Source: Mesorhizobium huakuii | GTDB lineage: Bacteria; Pseudomonadota; Alphaproteobacteria; Rhizobiales; Rhizobiaceae | DNA: 64,000 bases | Reading direction: 5' to 3' | Assembly: GCF_014189455.1 (NCBI RefSeq) | Contig: NZ_CP050296.1 | Location: forward strand, 5,638,001 to 5,702,000 | Shown: one piece after another, positions 1 through 8,248 of the stretch | How positions within the stretch are numbered: position 1 is the first letter of the stretch | Layout: every line of letters starts with the position of its first letter | Notes under the pieces: model-generated | What the model was told of the DNA's origin: nothing | Databases searched by the model: none | What the model saw: the letters and a program-made list of their open reading frames with translations, nothing else | Translations under genes and position numbers: made by a program

Positions 1-116
1 TCACGATAGCGTGACGGCTTTCGGCTCTTGGCAAATCGCTTTTGAGCGGGCATGTTCCTGCTCGTCTCAGGCAACACTCCATTTTGATCAAACTCTTTCA
101 GCCACCGGAGTTGCCA

Positions 117-401
117 ATGCCCAACAATGCAAAAAGCCATGCCCTCTCCGAACCGTTAGCCAGTGAGATCGGGCCGGATTACACCACGCTCAGAGCCATG
201 CGGGAAACCCGCGGATACAGCGTGGAAGAGCTTTCCCTGACCTGCGGCCTCTCGGTCGGCGAGATCGAGGATATGGAGAACGGCCGGGCGGCCGATCCGT
301 CGAAGCTGCGCCGTATCGCGTCCGCGCTTCGCATGCCCGAGGACGCTCTCATCGCTTCCACCACACCGACGCCGGCCGCGCAAGGCCGACCCCTGGCCTA
401 G
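117..401 (+). CDS. XRE-family helix-turn-helix regulator
   Basis: A 94-residue protein carrying one HTH_3/XRE DNA-binding domain at about residues 25-80 (LRAMRETRGYSVEELS then SVGEIEDMENGRA, the usual turn and recognition helix layout). The C-terminal tail is short and Pro/Ala rich, so there is no sensor domain. I chose the ATG at 117 because CCGGAG lies just upstream. A longer frame from 42 has no such site. It is followed at once by a strong terminator, which suggests a monocistronic gene. The target is unknown. Confidence 0.8.
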   Translation: MPNNAKSHALSEPLASEIGPDYTTLRAMRETRGYSVEELSLTCGLSVGEIEDMENGRAADPSKLRRIASALRMPEDALIASTTPTPAAQGRPLA

Positions 402-423
402 ACCAGCACCAGGCATGCAGCAG

Positions 424-454
424 AACCCGCCAAGGCCCGCTTGGCGGGTTTCTT
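424..454 (+). terminator. Rho-independent terminator after the XRE gene
   Basis: An 11-bp perfect stem (AACCCGCCAAG with CTTGGCGGGTT), a 5-nt loop and a following TTTCTT run, 23 bases after the XRE stop codon. Confidence 0.85.
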
Positions 455-585
455 GTTGACACCACGGTATTATCAGGCGGGCCGGTCTTGCCGATCTACG
501 GATCGCGCGTGTTTATACCTGCGGCATCCAAATCTGCGCCAATCGCGCCTGCCCCTGCATCGTGTTGAACCGTGGGTTTTTCGAT

Positions 586-1047
586 ATGAGCCTGGACTCC
601 GTTCGTGCCTTCTTCGCCGCCCATGCGCCCGACATCGAGGTCATCGTCACGCAAGCGAGTTCGGCGACCGTGACGCTGGCGGCGGAGGCGCATGGCGTCC
701 TGCCGGCGCAGATCGCCAAGACCATCTGCCTGCGCGTCGGCGACCGCACCATGCTGGTCGTGACCAGTGGCATCGCCAGGCTGGACAACCGCAAGTTCAA
801 GGACCAGTTCGGCGGCAAGCCGCGCATGCTGGACGCAGGGGAAGTCGTCGCCGCCACCAGCCATCCGGTCGGCGGCGTATGCCCCTTCGGCCTGCCGGCG
901 CCGCTGCCGGTCTACTGCGACGTGTCGCTGCGGGAATTCGACGAGGTTGTGCCTGCCGCCGGCGCCACCAACGCGGCGGTACGGGTCACACCGCAGCGGA
1001 TGGTCGAGCTTGTCGGCGCTGAGTGGGTGGATGTGTGCCAAGGTTAG
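586..1047 (+). CDS. YbaK/ProX-family aminoacyl-tRNA deacylase
   Basis: A 153-residue single-domain YbaK/EbsC-like protein. Known members hydrolyse mischarged aminoacyl-tRNA in trans (for example Cys-tRNA-Pro). The family pattern is visible: a central KTICLRVGD strand, then ARLDNRKFKDQFG and the late glycine-rich segment GGVCPFGLP that lines the active site. The ATG at 586 is preferred to an in-frame GTG at 562 because the family starts close to the SLDSVRAFF helix. The neighbours give no further clue to the substrate tRNA. Confidence 0.85.
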   Translation: MSLDSVRAFFAAHAPDIEVIVTQASSATVTLAAEAHGVLPAQIAKTICLRVGDRTMLVVTSGIARLDNRKFKDQFGGKPRMLDAGEVVAATSHPVGGVCPFGLPAPLPVYCDVSLREFDEVVPAAGATNAAVRVTPQRMVELVGAEWVDVCQG

Positions 1048-1057
1048 CTGACACTTA

Positions 1058-1561
1058 TCACCATAGAGGCGTGTTTGCAGGGAATCCGGCAAGCATGTTG
1101 TAGGTCTGGACCTGAGCCGAAGGCGACACGCTATCAATTAAGACAGTGCTTATGGTCGTGAAGTCGGTGATCGCAAAGCAGGCGTCAAAATAGAAGCCAG
1201 ATCCTCTATCAAGACCAATACGCCACACACCAATCTTTGGACCATCTGCATAGAGATTTTCTCCAGCGAGCAGGTCTATTCCCCTGGCAGCGGAGAGCTG
1301 CATTACGGCCGATCTGACTGCCGTATTGTCGCTGCTCTCGGGATACTTCTCATCAAGCAGGCGTCGGCGAAATGTCTCTAAATTCGCCATGGGTTCCGGA
1401 GAGTCCATCAGTCTCTCGTCTAGGCCAATCCTGTCGAAAGCCGACAGCTTACTGGTAACTGAAAGGCGACATGCTTCGACAGGCCAACCTTTCGGCACCT
1501 TGGTGGGCAGACTCTTCATTCGTATTCCGAGTGATCGGATTAATCTCGGTGTGTTGATCAA
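1058..1561 (-). CDS. Hypothetical protein, possible C-terminal part of the ClpP-like neighbour
   Basis: 167 residues with no recognised domain. The start is a TTG at 1561 whose last bases overlap the TGA of the upstream ClpP-like frame (TTGA). Either this is translational coupling or one reading frame is broken at this point. The sequence has no signal peptide or membrane segment. It contains a soluble alpha/beta-looking C-terminal half (KIGVWRIGLDRGSGFYFDACF). The coordinate of its start is uncertain because the reading frame is also open upstream without a better initiation codon. Confidence 0.5.
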   Translation of the reverse strand: MINTPRLIRSLGIRMKSLPTKVPKGWPVEACRLSVTSKLSAFDRIGLDERLMDSPEPMANLETFRRRLLDEKYPESSDNTAVRSAVMQLSAARGIDLLAGENLYADGPKIGVWRIGLDRGSGFYFDACFAITDFTTISTVLIDSVSPSAQVQTYNMLAGFPANTPLW

Positions 1562-2166
1562 CGTGATTTCGGAAGGGGAGTGTTCAGCAATTGGGAGATG
1601 GCACCAAGATCGATATCCCCCATTTTCAGCGCATACTCGAGTATAAACGCATCAACTATTCTAGCGCTATTTAGTGTCTCGTTGGCGACCTCGATATGAT
1701 CATCGCTCAATCGAAAACCATGGAATCCCAGACTGGCACCGATTTCAAGCCATCGCCCAACGGCATCCGACGATACTCCAGAAATCTTGCCTCCCAGAAA
1801 CGCGATCGCACAAGCGCTTGCGCAGACATGGCCCTCTTCAACAATTGTAGGAACGCCTGCGGCTCGTATCGCTTCGCCGATACGAATACCTTCAAACAAG
1901 CTTCCGCCAGGGGAGTCGAACGAAACGATGACGTCCGGTACATCCATTTCGTCGCGAGGCGCGTTTCTGATCGCTGCGGTTAACTTCAGACCGTCTCCGT
2001 CCTTAATCTCACCAGTCGCATTGATTCTGCCGGCTGAAAGACTGAACTCCATTCCCTTCGAGCTCGTAGTGACGCTACTGAGCAAAAACGCCCCAACCGC
2101 TGCAACCAAAGAGATGTGGGCGAGATATTTCCACATATCGACGAATCCGATGTCGCGACATTTCAC
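1558..2166 (-). CDS. ClpP-like (COG3904-type) secreted or membrane-anchored protein
   Basis: 202 residues. An N-terminal hydrophobic segment (YLAHISLVAAVGAFLLSS, residues about 14-31) fits a signal anchor. The middle resembles the ClpP/crotonase-fold proteins of COG3904: VSFDSPGGSLFEGIRIGEAIR followed by VCASACAIAFLGG, where the Ser of ASAC sits at the nucleophile position of ClpP-type proteases. A Gly-Phe-His stretch (GFHGF) further on could supply the histidine. An alternative start is the ATG at 2136. It lies outside the tRNA-integrated element and shares a TTGA overlap with the downstream gene. Protease activity is inferred, not shown. Confidence 0.6.
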   Translation of the reverse strand: MKCRDIGFVDMWKYLAHISLVAAVGAFLLSSVTTSSKGMEFSLSAGRINATGEIKDGDGLKLTAAIRNAPRDEMDVPDVIVSFDSPGGSLFEGIRIGEAIRAAGVPTIVEEGHVCASACAIAFLGGKISGVSSDAVGRWLEIGASLGFHGFRLSDDHIEVANETLNSARIVDAFILEYALKMGDIDLGAISQLLNTPLPKSR

Positions 2167-2257
2167 GCAGGTTCGTTGATAGTCGCAGGAAATGCTTCGA
2201 AAGCAATGAAGGCTGAGATAGCCGTAGACCGGACTTCGGGGGCAAGTCCTGCTTCAA

Positions 2258-2306
2258 AATGGTCGGAGTGGCCGGATTCGAACCGACGACCCCTTGACCC
2301 CCAGTC
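2258..2306. repeat. attL: left copy of the 49-bp attachment repeat
   Basis: This matches 20383-20431 over 49 bases without a mismatch. It corresponds to the 3' half of tRNA-Pro (minus orientation), from the CCA end to part of the anticodon stem-loop. After 2306 the sequence no longer matches a tRNA, so this copy is a fragment and not a second tRNA gene. Confidence 0.93.
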
Positions 2307-2318
2307 TTAAATACTAGG

Positions 2319-2442
2319 TTTTATAGCCATTCCTAGCGTTGCACGGAGTAGGCCAAAACCGTAGAAATCCAACCCTCTCCAACTTGTGCCCACTTGACTA
2401 ATATGCTGCCGCTGCCTAAGTGCTGGCTACATAGTGGCTATA
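2319..2442. promoter_or_regulatory. Candidate integrase arm-binding sites, left end
   Basis: Two short motifs recur at the right end of the element. TTTTATAGCCAT at 2319-2330 matches TTTTATAGCCAC at 20340-20351. A 20-bp block at 2423-2442 beginning CTGGCTACATAG matches 20318-20337 at 17 of 20 positions. TAGTGGCTATAA within the left block is also a partial inverted copy of the first motif. Placement next to the core repeats at both ends fits arm-type sites. Binding is inferred. Confidence 0.5.
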
Positions 2443-2449
2443 AACGGGG

Positions 2450-3691
2450 GTGGGCGTGGCTACAATCAAGATCACGGCGGCGGCAGTTTCAGGCATCATG
2501 GAAGGCGCCAGGCCGAACAAAACAACTTACTATTTTGACGATGACCTAACCGGTTTCGGCCTCTACCGGACGACAGGCAACACAGGAACGTATTTCGCCG
2601 AATATCGGCCCGTGGCTGGCGGCGCCAAAAAGCGATTGAAGCTCGGCCGCGTCGGCACACTAAAAGCCAATGAGGCGCGCGAGGCTGCGCGCAAGGCGAT
2701 TGCGAACGCTGCACTTGGCAAGGATTTGGTCAAAGAGCGGGCGGACGAGCGGGCAAGCGGAACGGTAAGGCAGCTCGTCGCCGACTACATTTCTGAAAAG
2801 GAAATGAAGGAGTCGACACGCGCGTTCTACAAAATCACGCTAGCCAAACATATCGAACCGCAGATGGGTACAACGAAAGGCGTTGCCCTCACTCGTGTTG
2901 ACGTACAGCGCGCACATTCCGCCATGTCGAAGAAGGCGAAGTACTCCGCCAATCGGGCAATGGCTTTGCTGTCAGCGGCCTTTGTGTGGGGCGCCAAGCG
3001 CGGTTATGTTCCCGAGGGCGTGAACCCGGCCGCAAAGATCGACAGAAACAAGGAGGAAGCCCGCGAGCGGTTCTTGTCGGCTGGCGAGATGGCAAGGCTG
3101 GGCGACGCTATGCGCGAAGCTGAGACGATCGGCATTCCGCACAAATCATCTGAGAGCAAGCACGCGCCGAAAGAGAAAAACAGGACCGTCTACGGCCCAC
3201 ACGTGACCGGCGCCATTCGATTGCTGATGCTGACAGGCTGCCGCTTGCGGGAGATCCTGAACTTGCGCTGGTCCGAATACGACGAGAAGCGCGGACTGTT
3301 GTTGCTGCCCGACTCAAAGACCGGTCGCAAGACCGTAGTGCTATCCGCGGCAGCACAGGCGGTGTTGGACGCATTGCCGCGCGTGGGTAAGTTCGTGATA
3401 GCCGGTCATTCAGCAGCAACAGAGCATGAGGCACCACGCGCCGATCTTAAGAAGCCGTGGGCAGCAATAGCCGGGAGGGCAGGACTTGGTGACGTTCATC
3501 TTCACGACTTACGCCACACGTTCGCGTCGGTCGGCGCTGGCGACGGCATGTCCCTGCCAATCATAGGGAAGCTGCTCGGCCATGCCGATGCAGGCACGAC
3601 GCAACGCTACGCCCATCTTCATGTCGACCCTGTGCGCGCCGCTGCGGATGCCATCGCGGGCAAGATCGCCGACGCGATCGGAGGCAAGTGA
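2450..3691 (+). CDS. Tyrosine recombinase (P4-type integrase)
   Basis: 413 residues, normal length. The N-terminal part (about 1-95) fits the DUF4102 arm-binding domain of P4-like integrases, the middle (100-200) fits the SAM-like core-binding domain, and the C-terminal part is the catalytic domain. Active-site residues are visible: Arg in TGCRLREIL, Lys in SKTGRKT, His-x-x-Arg in HDLRHTFAS, His in GHADAGTTQ and the Tyr nucleophile in QRYAHL. The GTG at 2450 is the start used, and a second GTG lies six bases on. It catalyses integration at the tRNA-Pro attachment site 144 bp upstream. No residue appears missing. Confidence 0.95.
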   Translation: MGVATIKITAAAVSGIMEGARPNKTTYYFDDDLTGFGLYRTTGNTGTYFAEYRPVAGGAKKRLKLGRVGTLKANEAREAARKAIANAALGKDLVKERADERASGTVRQLVADYISEKEMKESTRAFYKITLAKHIEPQMGTTKGVALTRVDVQRAHSAMSKKAKYSANRAMALLSAAFVWGAKRGYVPEGVNPAAKIDRNKEEARERFLSAGEMARLGDAMREAETIGIPHKSSESKHAPKEKNRTVYGPHVTGAIRLLMLTGCRLREILNLRWSEYDEKRGLLLLPDSKTGRKTVVLSAAAQAVLDALPRVGKFVIAGHSAATEHEAPRADLKKPWAAIAGRAGLGDVHLHDLRHTFASVGAGDGMSLPIIGKLLGHADAGTTQRYAHLHVDPVRAAADAIAGKIADAIGGK

Positions 3692-3692
3692 A

Positions 3693-4070
3693 ATGGCACC
3701 GCTTCCAAAGGGGTTCGACGCCCACTCATTTTGGATACTTGACTTGCTCCACAGGGGAAAACGCAAGGAAGCGAAAGAGCGGATAATCAAGGTTCTGGCC
3801 ACGGGAAGGGCCGGTCCTGAGACACAGAAAATTGCTGCGGAGGTATTCGCGCCGAAGCGCGGAAGGCAGCCGTATGGAGCCAAGCACCTATGGTTCGAAA
3901 TCGGAACTGAAAATGACATCATGCGCGGGGCAGGCGTGGCCTACGAGAGGCGTATGGACGACTTGGGTGGCAGATACATGCTTGCCAAAACGCAGATCGA
4001 AATCGCCATCGCGAAGTACGAGGCGGCCATGATCGAAATCCGGGCGGAAAACGAAGCAAATTACAAATAG
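3693..4070 (+). CDS. Hypothetical protein downstream of the integrase
   Basis: 125 residues, not recognised. The ATG at 3693 lies one base after the integrase stop, so the two are probably co-transcribed and coupled. The N-terminal half (about 10-50) is helical and basic (HRGKRKEAKERIIKVL), and the C-terminal third is a long helix rich in Glu, Ala and Lys that could form a coiled coil. A role in excision or regulation is possible from position only. Confidence 0.65.
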   Translation: MAPLPKGFDAHSFWILDLLHRGKRKEAKERIIKVLATGRAGPETQKIAAEVFAPKRGRQPYGAKHLWFEIGTENDIMRGAGVAYERRMDDLGGRYMLAKTQIEIAIAKYEAAMIEIRAENEANYK

Positions 4071-4092
4071 CCGATTTAACCAAAGTACCGGC

Positions 4093-4110
4093 AATATGTG
4101 AAAACGCCTA
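4093..4110 (+). promoter_or_regulatory. Single GAAAACGCCT iteron upstream of alpA
   Basis: AATATGTGAAAACGCCTA lies 38 bp before the alpA start. The same 18-mer with one change (reverse strand) occurs at 18783-18800, and 4097-4110 recurs at 18872-18885. In this position it could be an operator for alpA and a second binding site for the replication protein. Confidence 0.55.
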
Positions 4111-4147
4111 TCTACCCCCATGCAACAACATGCACGGAGGTAAACGC

Positions 4148-4357
4148 ATGGCAAACCTACGAGTAAGTCAGGCTGCTGATTATGTCGGCCTCTCGAAATC
4201 CTTCCTCGACAAAGCGCGCTGTTACGGCACAGGCCCGACGTACATCAAGCTCGGAACCAGTGTCATTTACAACACCGACGATCTTGATGCGTGGGTCTCT
4301 GAAAACAGGCGCGCGCCATTGAACGACAATGCTCGAGCCACGCGGGCCGCCGCATGA
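4148..4357 (+). CDS. AlpA-family helix-turn-helix protein (excisionase or activator)
   Basis: 69 residues, the normal size for AlpA/MerR-like excisionase HTH proteins. RVSQAADYVGLSKSFLDKARCYGTGPTYIKLGTSVIY follows the family layout of helix, turn, recognition helix and a beta wing, ending in DDLDAWV. The start at 4148 has a strong GGAGG site at 4136-4140. In P4-like elements such proteins act as excision factors or activate the integrase. Here the gene sits just downstream of a repeat shared with the element's far end. Its 3' end overlaps the next small gene by ATGA. Confidence 0.85.
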   Translation: MANLRVSQAADYVGLSKSFLDKARCYGTGPTYIKLGTSVIYNTDDLDAWVSENRRAPLNDNARATRAAA

Positions 4358-4461
4358 AGCCCTACAGCCAAATGTCCCTCGCCGAACTCGACGCAGAGCT
4401 TCCCGCCATCCGCGCGGAGCAGGCTTGGCGTAAGGCGCAGCGGGAAGCCGCTCGCCAGTAG
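4354..4461 (+). CDS. 35-residue peptide translationally coupled to alpA
   Basis: A short frame (M-K-P-Y-S-Q-M-S-L-A-E-L-D-A-E-L...) that starts in an ATGA overlap with the alpA stop. The composition is helical and charged (RAEQAWRKAQREAARQ). The overlap and the tight packing of this operon support translation. No function can be assigned. Confidence 0.5.
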   Translation: MKPYSQMSLAELDAELPAIRAEQAWRKAQREAARQ

Positions 4462-4477
4462 CCCGAAAGGGTCATCG

Positions 4478-4807
4478 GTGTCATCGATAACCATTTCAAA
4501 AACCACCGTGGAACCAACCGCGGCTCTCCATCACGGGAACACCCACTTGCAAATTCTGAATATCAGACCGGTTCCGCCTGGCGGCGCCGGCAAGACGATT
4601 GCGCGTTTCGACATAGCGCTAGACGAGCACGTCAAGCTTTTCGACTTAAAACTGCTCGAGAGACCAGATGGCAGCAACTACGCCTTCGGCCCGAACACGG
4701 GGGGCGCTCGAGTGATGAGCTTCTCGCCGACATTTTCTGAAGAAATAGCACGGGCCGCCTCGGCCGCATTGGAGGGCGTAGCCGCCTATGACCGCACTAC
4801 AGCCTGA
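4478..4807 (+). CDS. Hypothetical element protein
   Basis: 109 residues, starting at a GTG with AAAGG eight bases upstream. The core pattern (LQILNIRPVPPGGAGKTIARFDIALDEHVKLFDLKLLERPDG, then VMSFSPTFSEEIARAASAAL) resembles small SpoVG-like or single-stranded DNA-associated beta-barrel proteins found beside phage replication genes, but I cannot place it firmly. It overlaps the next frame by 20 bp, so it belongs to the replication operon. Confidence 0.6.
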   Translation: MSSITISKTTVEPTAALHHGNTHLQILNIRPVPPGGAGKTIARFDIALDEHVKLFDLKLLERPDGSNYAFGPNTGGARVMSFSPTFSEEIARAASAALEGVAAYDRTTA

Positions 4808-4991
4808 AGCAGAGACCTTTCTCGACCTCATAAACAATTGCGACATTGAAAGGCTGGCCAGCTTCCACTACGGCAATATGGCTAGGACAGGCGGATCGAT
4901 CATGGTTGCGCCCCAAGGCGTGGCCTTTGACGATTACAACTTCAAGCGTGATCTTTGCAGCCGCGGGGCGACACCGAGCCTGCAGATCTAG
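4788..4991 (+). CDS. Small protein, possibly the N-terminus of the RepA-like ATPase
   Basis: 67 residues starting at ATG 4788 inside the end of the preceding gene. Its last 37 bases overlap the ATPase frame, which has only a TTG start without a ribosome-binding site. This is consistent either with a small separate gene or with one gene split by a single-base change near 4955-4990. It contains no recognised motif. Confidence 0.45.
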   Translation: MTALQPEAETFLDLINNCDIERLASFHYGNMARTGGSIMVAPQGVAFDDYNFKRDLCSRGATPSLQI

Positions 4992-6478
4992 ACGAAGCCT
5001 TGCGTTGGTGCGTCATTGTCGACGGCATCCCCGAGTGCGACGCGGACACGGCGGCTATCGTGTATTTGGAGCGCGAGACCGGCACCGCAATCATCGCGGC
5101 CCTTTGCGGTCCAGCCCACGACCACAATGTCGCCATCGGCATGGTGGCCCGCGACCTGAAGGCGGAACAGTCTGATGGCCTGCCGCGGTCGAAGAGCGCC
5201 GAGCGCATCCGCAGGAAGCGGAAGACAATCAAACTGGACTTCGTCCCTCCCAAGGCGGCGAATGACAACAAGCCAAAGTCCCGATTCCGGGTGACATGGT
5301 TTGACGACATAGCCAACAACATGCCCAAGGATGATCTCATCAAAGGTGTTCTTGGCGTAGGCGAGTTCACGATGGTTTCCGGCCTGCCAGGCAGCGGCAA
5401 GTCCGTTATTATGACCGATGCCGCCTGTCATGTTGCGTCAGGCAGAGAGTGGCACGGCCGACCGCTGAAGCAGGGCCTTGTCGTCTACGTGGCGGCCGAA
5501 CGACGGGCACTGACCGAGCGGCGCATGCTTGCCTTTCGTAAGGAGCATCGCGTTAAGGACGTGCCTCTTCTGGTGCTGGGCGGGATGATTGATCTCACCA
5601 CGAACCTGGCCGACGCTGAAGCCCTGGCCGCCGTTATTAAAGAAGCGGCAAAAGCATGCGATGAGCAATGCGTCTGGATCATCATCGACACACTCACGCG
5701 AACGTTTGGACCTGGCGATCAGCACCAGTCGAAAGACATGACCAAGTTCATCCGCTCTTGTGACCGCCTTAACGAGAAGACCGGCGCGCATGTCACGGTC
5801 ATCCACCACACTGCCTGGTCTGGCGAGCGTGGCAAGGGTGCGATTGACTTGGATGGCGCAGTCGATCTGAGCTTCATGGTGAAGAAGTCGGCCAGCGGCT
5901 ATGCCTTCGAGTGTGACGGCGCGAACGATAGCGACGAGGGAACGATTTGCCACTTCACGATGAAGGGCATCGAGGTTGGCGTAGATGATGAAGGTGAGCC
6001 GACCTTTGCTCCGGTGGTTGTCCCTTCGGATGGCGTCAGTGCCGGCGAGCGTCTCGTGTCATCGCTAAAGGGGCACCACGCCAGGGCGCTACAAGTCCTT
6101 GCCGACGCCTGCCGCCAGACAGGCAGTCCAGTAGGCGAAGAAGAGTGGCGAGAGGCGTTCTATGCCACCGATGCCAAAGCCAAGCCAGGCACACTCAAGA
6201 CGCGGTTCCGGCGCGCACGCGAAGCACTCACAGAGCAAGGAACCGTCTTCTATAGCGAAGGTAGGTACTGGGTCAGGCAGGACGGCACAGACGGTACATG
6301 TACCGCTGATGTACCGTGTACCGATAGTGATTTGGCACCAGACAGCAGCGGTACCGACGGTACACACCCTTTAGGGTGTACCGATGTACCGTCTGATGTG
6401 CCCTTGAATGAGGAAGATGTTTCTTCTGAAATCGGTGACGACGACATTCCCGCTTTCCTGAAAAAAGGTGCAGCATGA
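4955..6478 (+). CDS. RepA-like AAA ATPase (replicative helicase type, AAA_25)
   Basis: About 507 residues. Walker A is GLPGSGKSVI (near residue 148) and Walker B is CVWIIIDTLTR, with a sensor-like VTVIHHTAW further on. These match the RepA/KaiC-type AAA_25 helicases that replicate plasmids, phages and satellites. The C-terminal part after about 370 looks like a winged-helix region (EEEWREAFY...TLKTRFRRAREAL). The last 60 residues are low complexity (GTDGT, CTADVPCTD), because the DNA there is a repeat cluster. The TTG start is weak, so the true N-terminus may lie in the overlapping 67-residue frame. Confidence 0.8.
   Translation: MQPRGDTEPADLDEALRWCVIVDGIPECDADTAAIVYLERETGTAIIAALCGPAHDHNVAIGMVARDLKAEQSDGLPRSKSAERIRRKRKTIKLDFVPPKAANDNKPKSRFRVTWFDDIANNMPKDDLIKGVLGVGEFTMVSGLPGSGKSVIMTDAACHVASGREWHGRPLKQGLVVYVAAERRALTERRMLAFRKEHRVKDVPLLVLGGMIDLTTNLADAEALAAVIKEAAKACDEQCVWIIIDTLTRTFGPGDQHQSKDMTKFIRSCDRLNEKTGAHVTVIHHTAWSGERGKGAIDLDGAVDLSFMVKKSASGYAFECDGANDSDEGTICHFTMKGIEVGVDDEGEPTFAPVVVPSDGVSAGERLVSSLKGHHARALQVLADACRQTGSPVGEEEWREAFYATDAKAKPGTLKTRFRRAREALTEQGTVFYSEGRYWVRQDGTDGTCTADVPCTDSDLAPDSSGTDGTHPLGCTDVPSDVPLNEEDVSSEIGDDDIPAFLKKGAA
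6292..6391. repeat. TGTACCG repeat cluster inside the 3' end of the ATPase gene
   Basis: TGTACCG occurs at 6299, 6310, 6317, 6377 and 6385, with reverse copies CGGTACA at 6292 and 6358 and a CGGTACCG at 6349. CGGTACATGTACCG at 6292-6305 is a perfect 14-bp palindrome, and ACACCCT/AGGGTGT at 6363-6378 forms a second stem. Origins embedded in initiator genes are known from lambda O and related systems. The role here is inferred. Confidence 0.6.
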
Positions 6479-6848
6479 AGACGGCGGTCACTCCAGTAGA
6501 GCGGCCAGTCTTCGACATGGCCAACAGCAACTCGATTAAGACTGACTTTAGAGTTCCAACCGCAATCCCGACAGGAAAAGAAGCGGCTAGGGCTGAGCTT
6601 GCCAGACTCACGGCGGGCGCAGTGATCACATATTGCAAATATCGAAAGCCGCGTGGGCCGCAGAAATTTAAGCCTCGCAAAATCGCGGCGAACGATAACA
6701 CGCCACACGGCATACCCTTGTTAGAGGAATTGCGTCGTGACGGTCGTGAGGCCGATATCACATGGGTGATCCGGTATCGTCTGCTTTACCAAGTCGTCGG
6801 CGTCAGTCCATTCGATGACGAGATTGGGTTGGGTGAGGAAGGCATCAA

Positions 6849-8248
6849 GAGCTATGGCTGAAACTGGGTGATGACGGTTTGAGAAGGGCGGCGTATCGAG
6901 GCGGGTGATGAAGCCTGCCAGAACCTCTCAAGGAGAGCGATACGCCATGAACGAGACTATCAACATTGTTCGCCTTCGTCAGCCCGACGAAATCGATGAT
7001 CCCCCTGACGGATGTGCTTCGCACCGGCGCGCGCAAATTGCTGGCGCAGGCGATCGAGATGGAGGCCGAAGCGTTTCTTGCCGAGATGCGGGATCTCAAG
7101 CTTCCGGACGGACGTGACCGGCTGGTCCGGCACGGTCACGGGCCGGAGCGGAGCATCCAGACGGGGATCGGGGCGGTGCCCGTCAGCCGGGTGAAGGTCC
7201 GGGATCGCGGCGCGAACGGTGAAGCGGAGCGCATCCGTTTTTCCTCATCGATCCTGCCGAAATGGGCGCGTCGGACACGAAGTCTGGATGCGCTTCTTCC
7301 CGTTCTCTATCTGCGCGGCATTTCGACGGGCGACTTTCAGGAAGCTCTGGCAGCTCTGTTGGGCAAGGAGGCGCCGAACCTCTCACCCTCGGTGATCACG
7401 CGACTGACGGCGGAGTGGGGCATCGAATACGATCGTTGGCAAAAGCGCGATCTTTCGGCGCGCCGCTATGTGTATGTGTGGGCGGACGGGGTCTACCTGC
7501 AGGCCCGGATGGAAGATCATGCCGAATGCATGCTGGTCCTGATCGGCGCCACGCCCGAGGGCAAGAAAGAGCTGCTCGGCTTCCAGACCGGCATTCGTGA
7601 GAGCGCACAGAGCTGGCGCGAGCTGCTGGTCGACGTCAAGCGTCGTGGCCTGCAGATCGCGCCCGATCTTGCCGTCGGCGACGGCGCGCTTGGCTTCTGG
7701 AAAGCGCTCGATGAGCTCCTTCCCGGCACCAAGCACCAGCGATGCTGGGTGCACAAGACAGCCAACGTGCTCAACAAGGTGCCGAAATCGGTGCAGGCCG
7801 CCATGAAGACGGACTTGCGCGAAATCTTTTCCGCCCCGAACCGAGCCTCAGCCGAGACGGCGATTGCCGTCTTTGTCGAGAAATATGATGCGAAATACGG
7901 CAAGGCGGTCGACTGCCTGACCAAAGATCAGAATGCCTTGCTGGCGTTCTACGATTTCCCCGCCGAACATTGGGATCATCTGCGAACGTCCAATCCCATC
8001 GAGAGCGTCTTTGCGACCGTTCGCCATCGCACGGTGCGTACCAAGGGCTCACTCTCCTCGAAAACCGCCAGGCTGATGGTCTTCAAGCTGGTCATGGCCG
8101 CGGCCAGGACGTGGCGACGACTGAAAGGACAAAATCAGTTGCCTAAACTCATCGCAGGTGCAACGTTCCAGGATGGAATCGAGGTCATTGAACTGAAGCC
8201 GCAGAGCGCCGCTTGATCAGCCTCGTCACCCAAATTGCAGCATAGCTC
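6849..8248 (+). mobile_element. IS256-family insertion sequence, 1400 bp
   Basis: The termini are imperfect inverted repeats of about 29 bp: GAGCTATGGCTGAAACTGGG at the left against GAGCTATGCTGCAATTTGGG read from the right end. AAGGCATCAA directly precedes (6839-6848) and follows (8249-8258) the element, a 10-bp perfect target duplication (the family norm is 8-9, so one or two bases may be chance). It encodes one Mutator-type transposase. The intact duplication argues for recent insertion. Confidence 0.88.
6947..8216 (+). pseudogene. IS256-family transposase, frame broken near its start
   Basis: The protein has the Mutator/IS256 layout, with DDE residues plausibly in VWADGVYLQ, LAVGDGALGFW and SNPIESVFATVRHRT, and the family CWVHKTANVLNK motif. 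The natural start appears to be ATG 6947 behind AGGAG (MNETINIVRLRQPDEIDDP), but that frame shifts after five C bases at 7001-7005 and ends at 7117. The long frame (LTDVLRTGARKLLAQ onward, through 8216) can start only at TTG 6966 or ATG 6996. One C fewer would restore a 423-residue protein. The element may still move if an internal start works. Confidence 0.8.

Noticed and set aside
2260..2306. A second tRNA-Pro gene at the left end
   Set aside because: Only the 3' part of a tRNA is present; the 5' acceptor strand and D arm are missing. It is the attL fragment.
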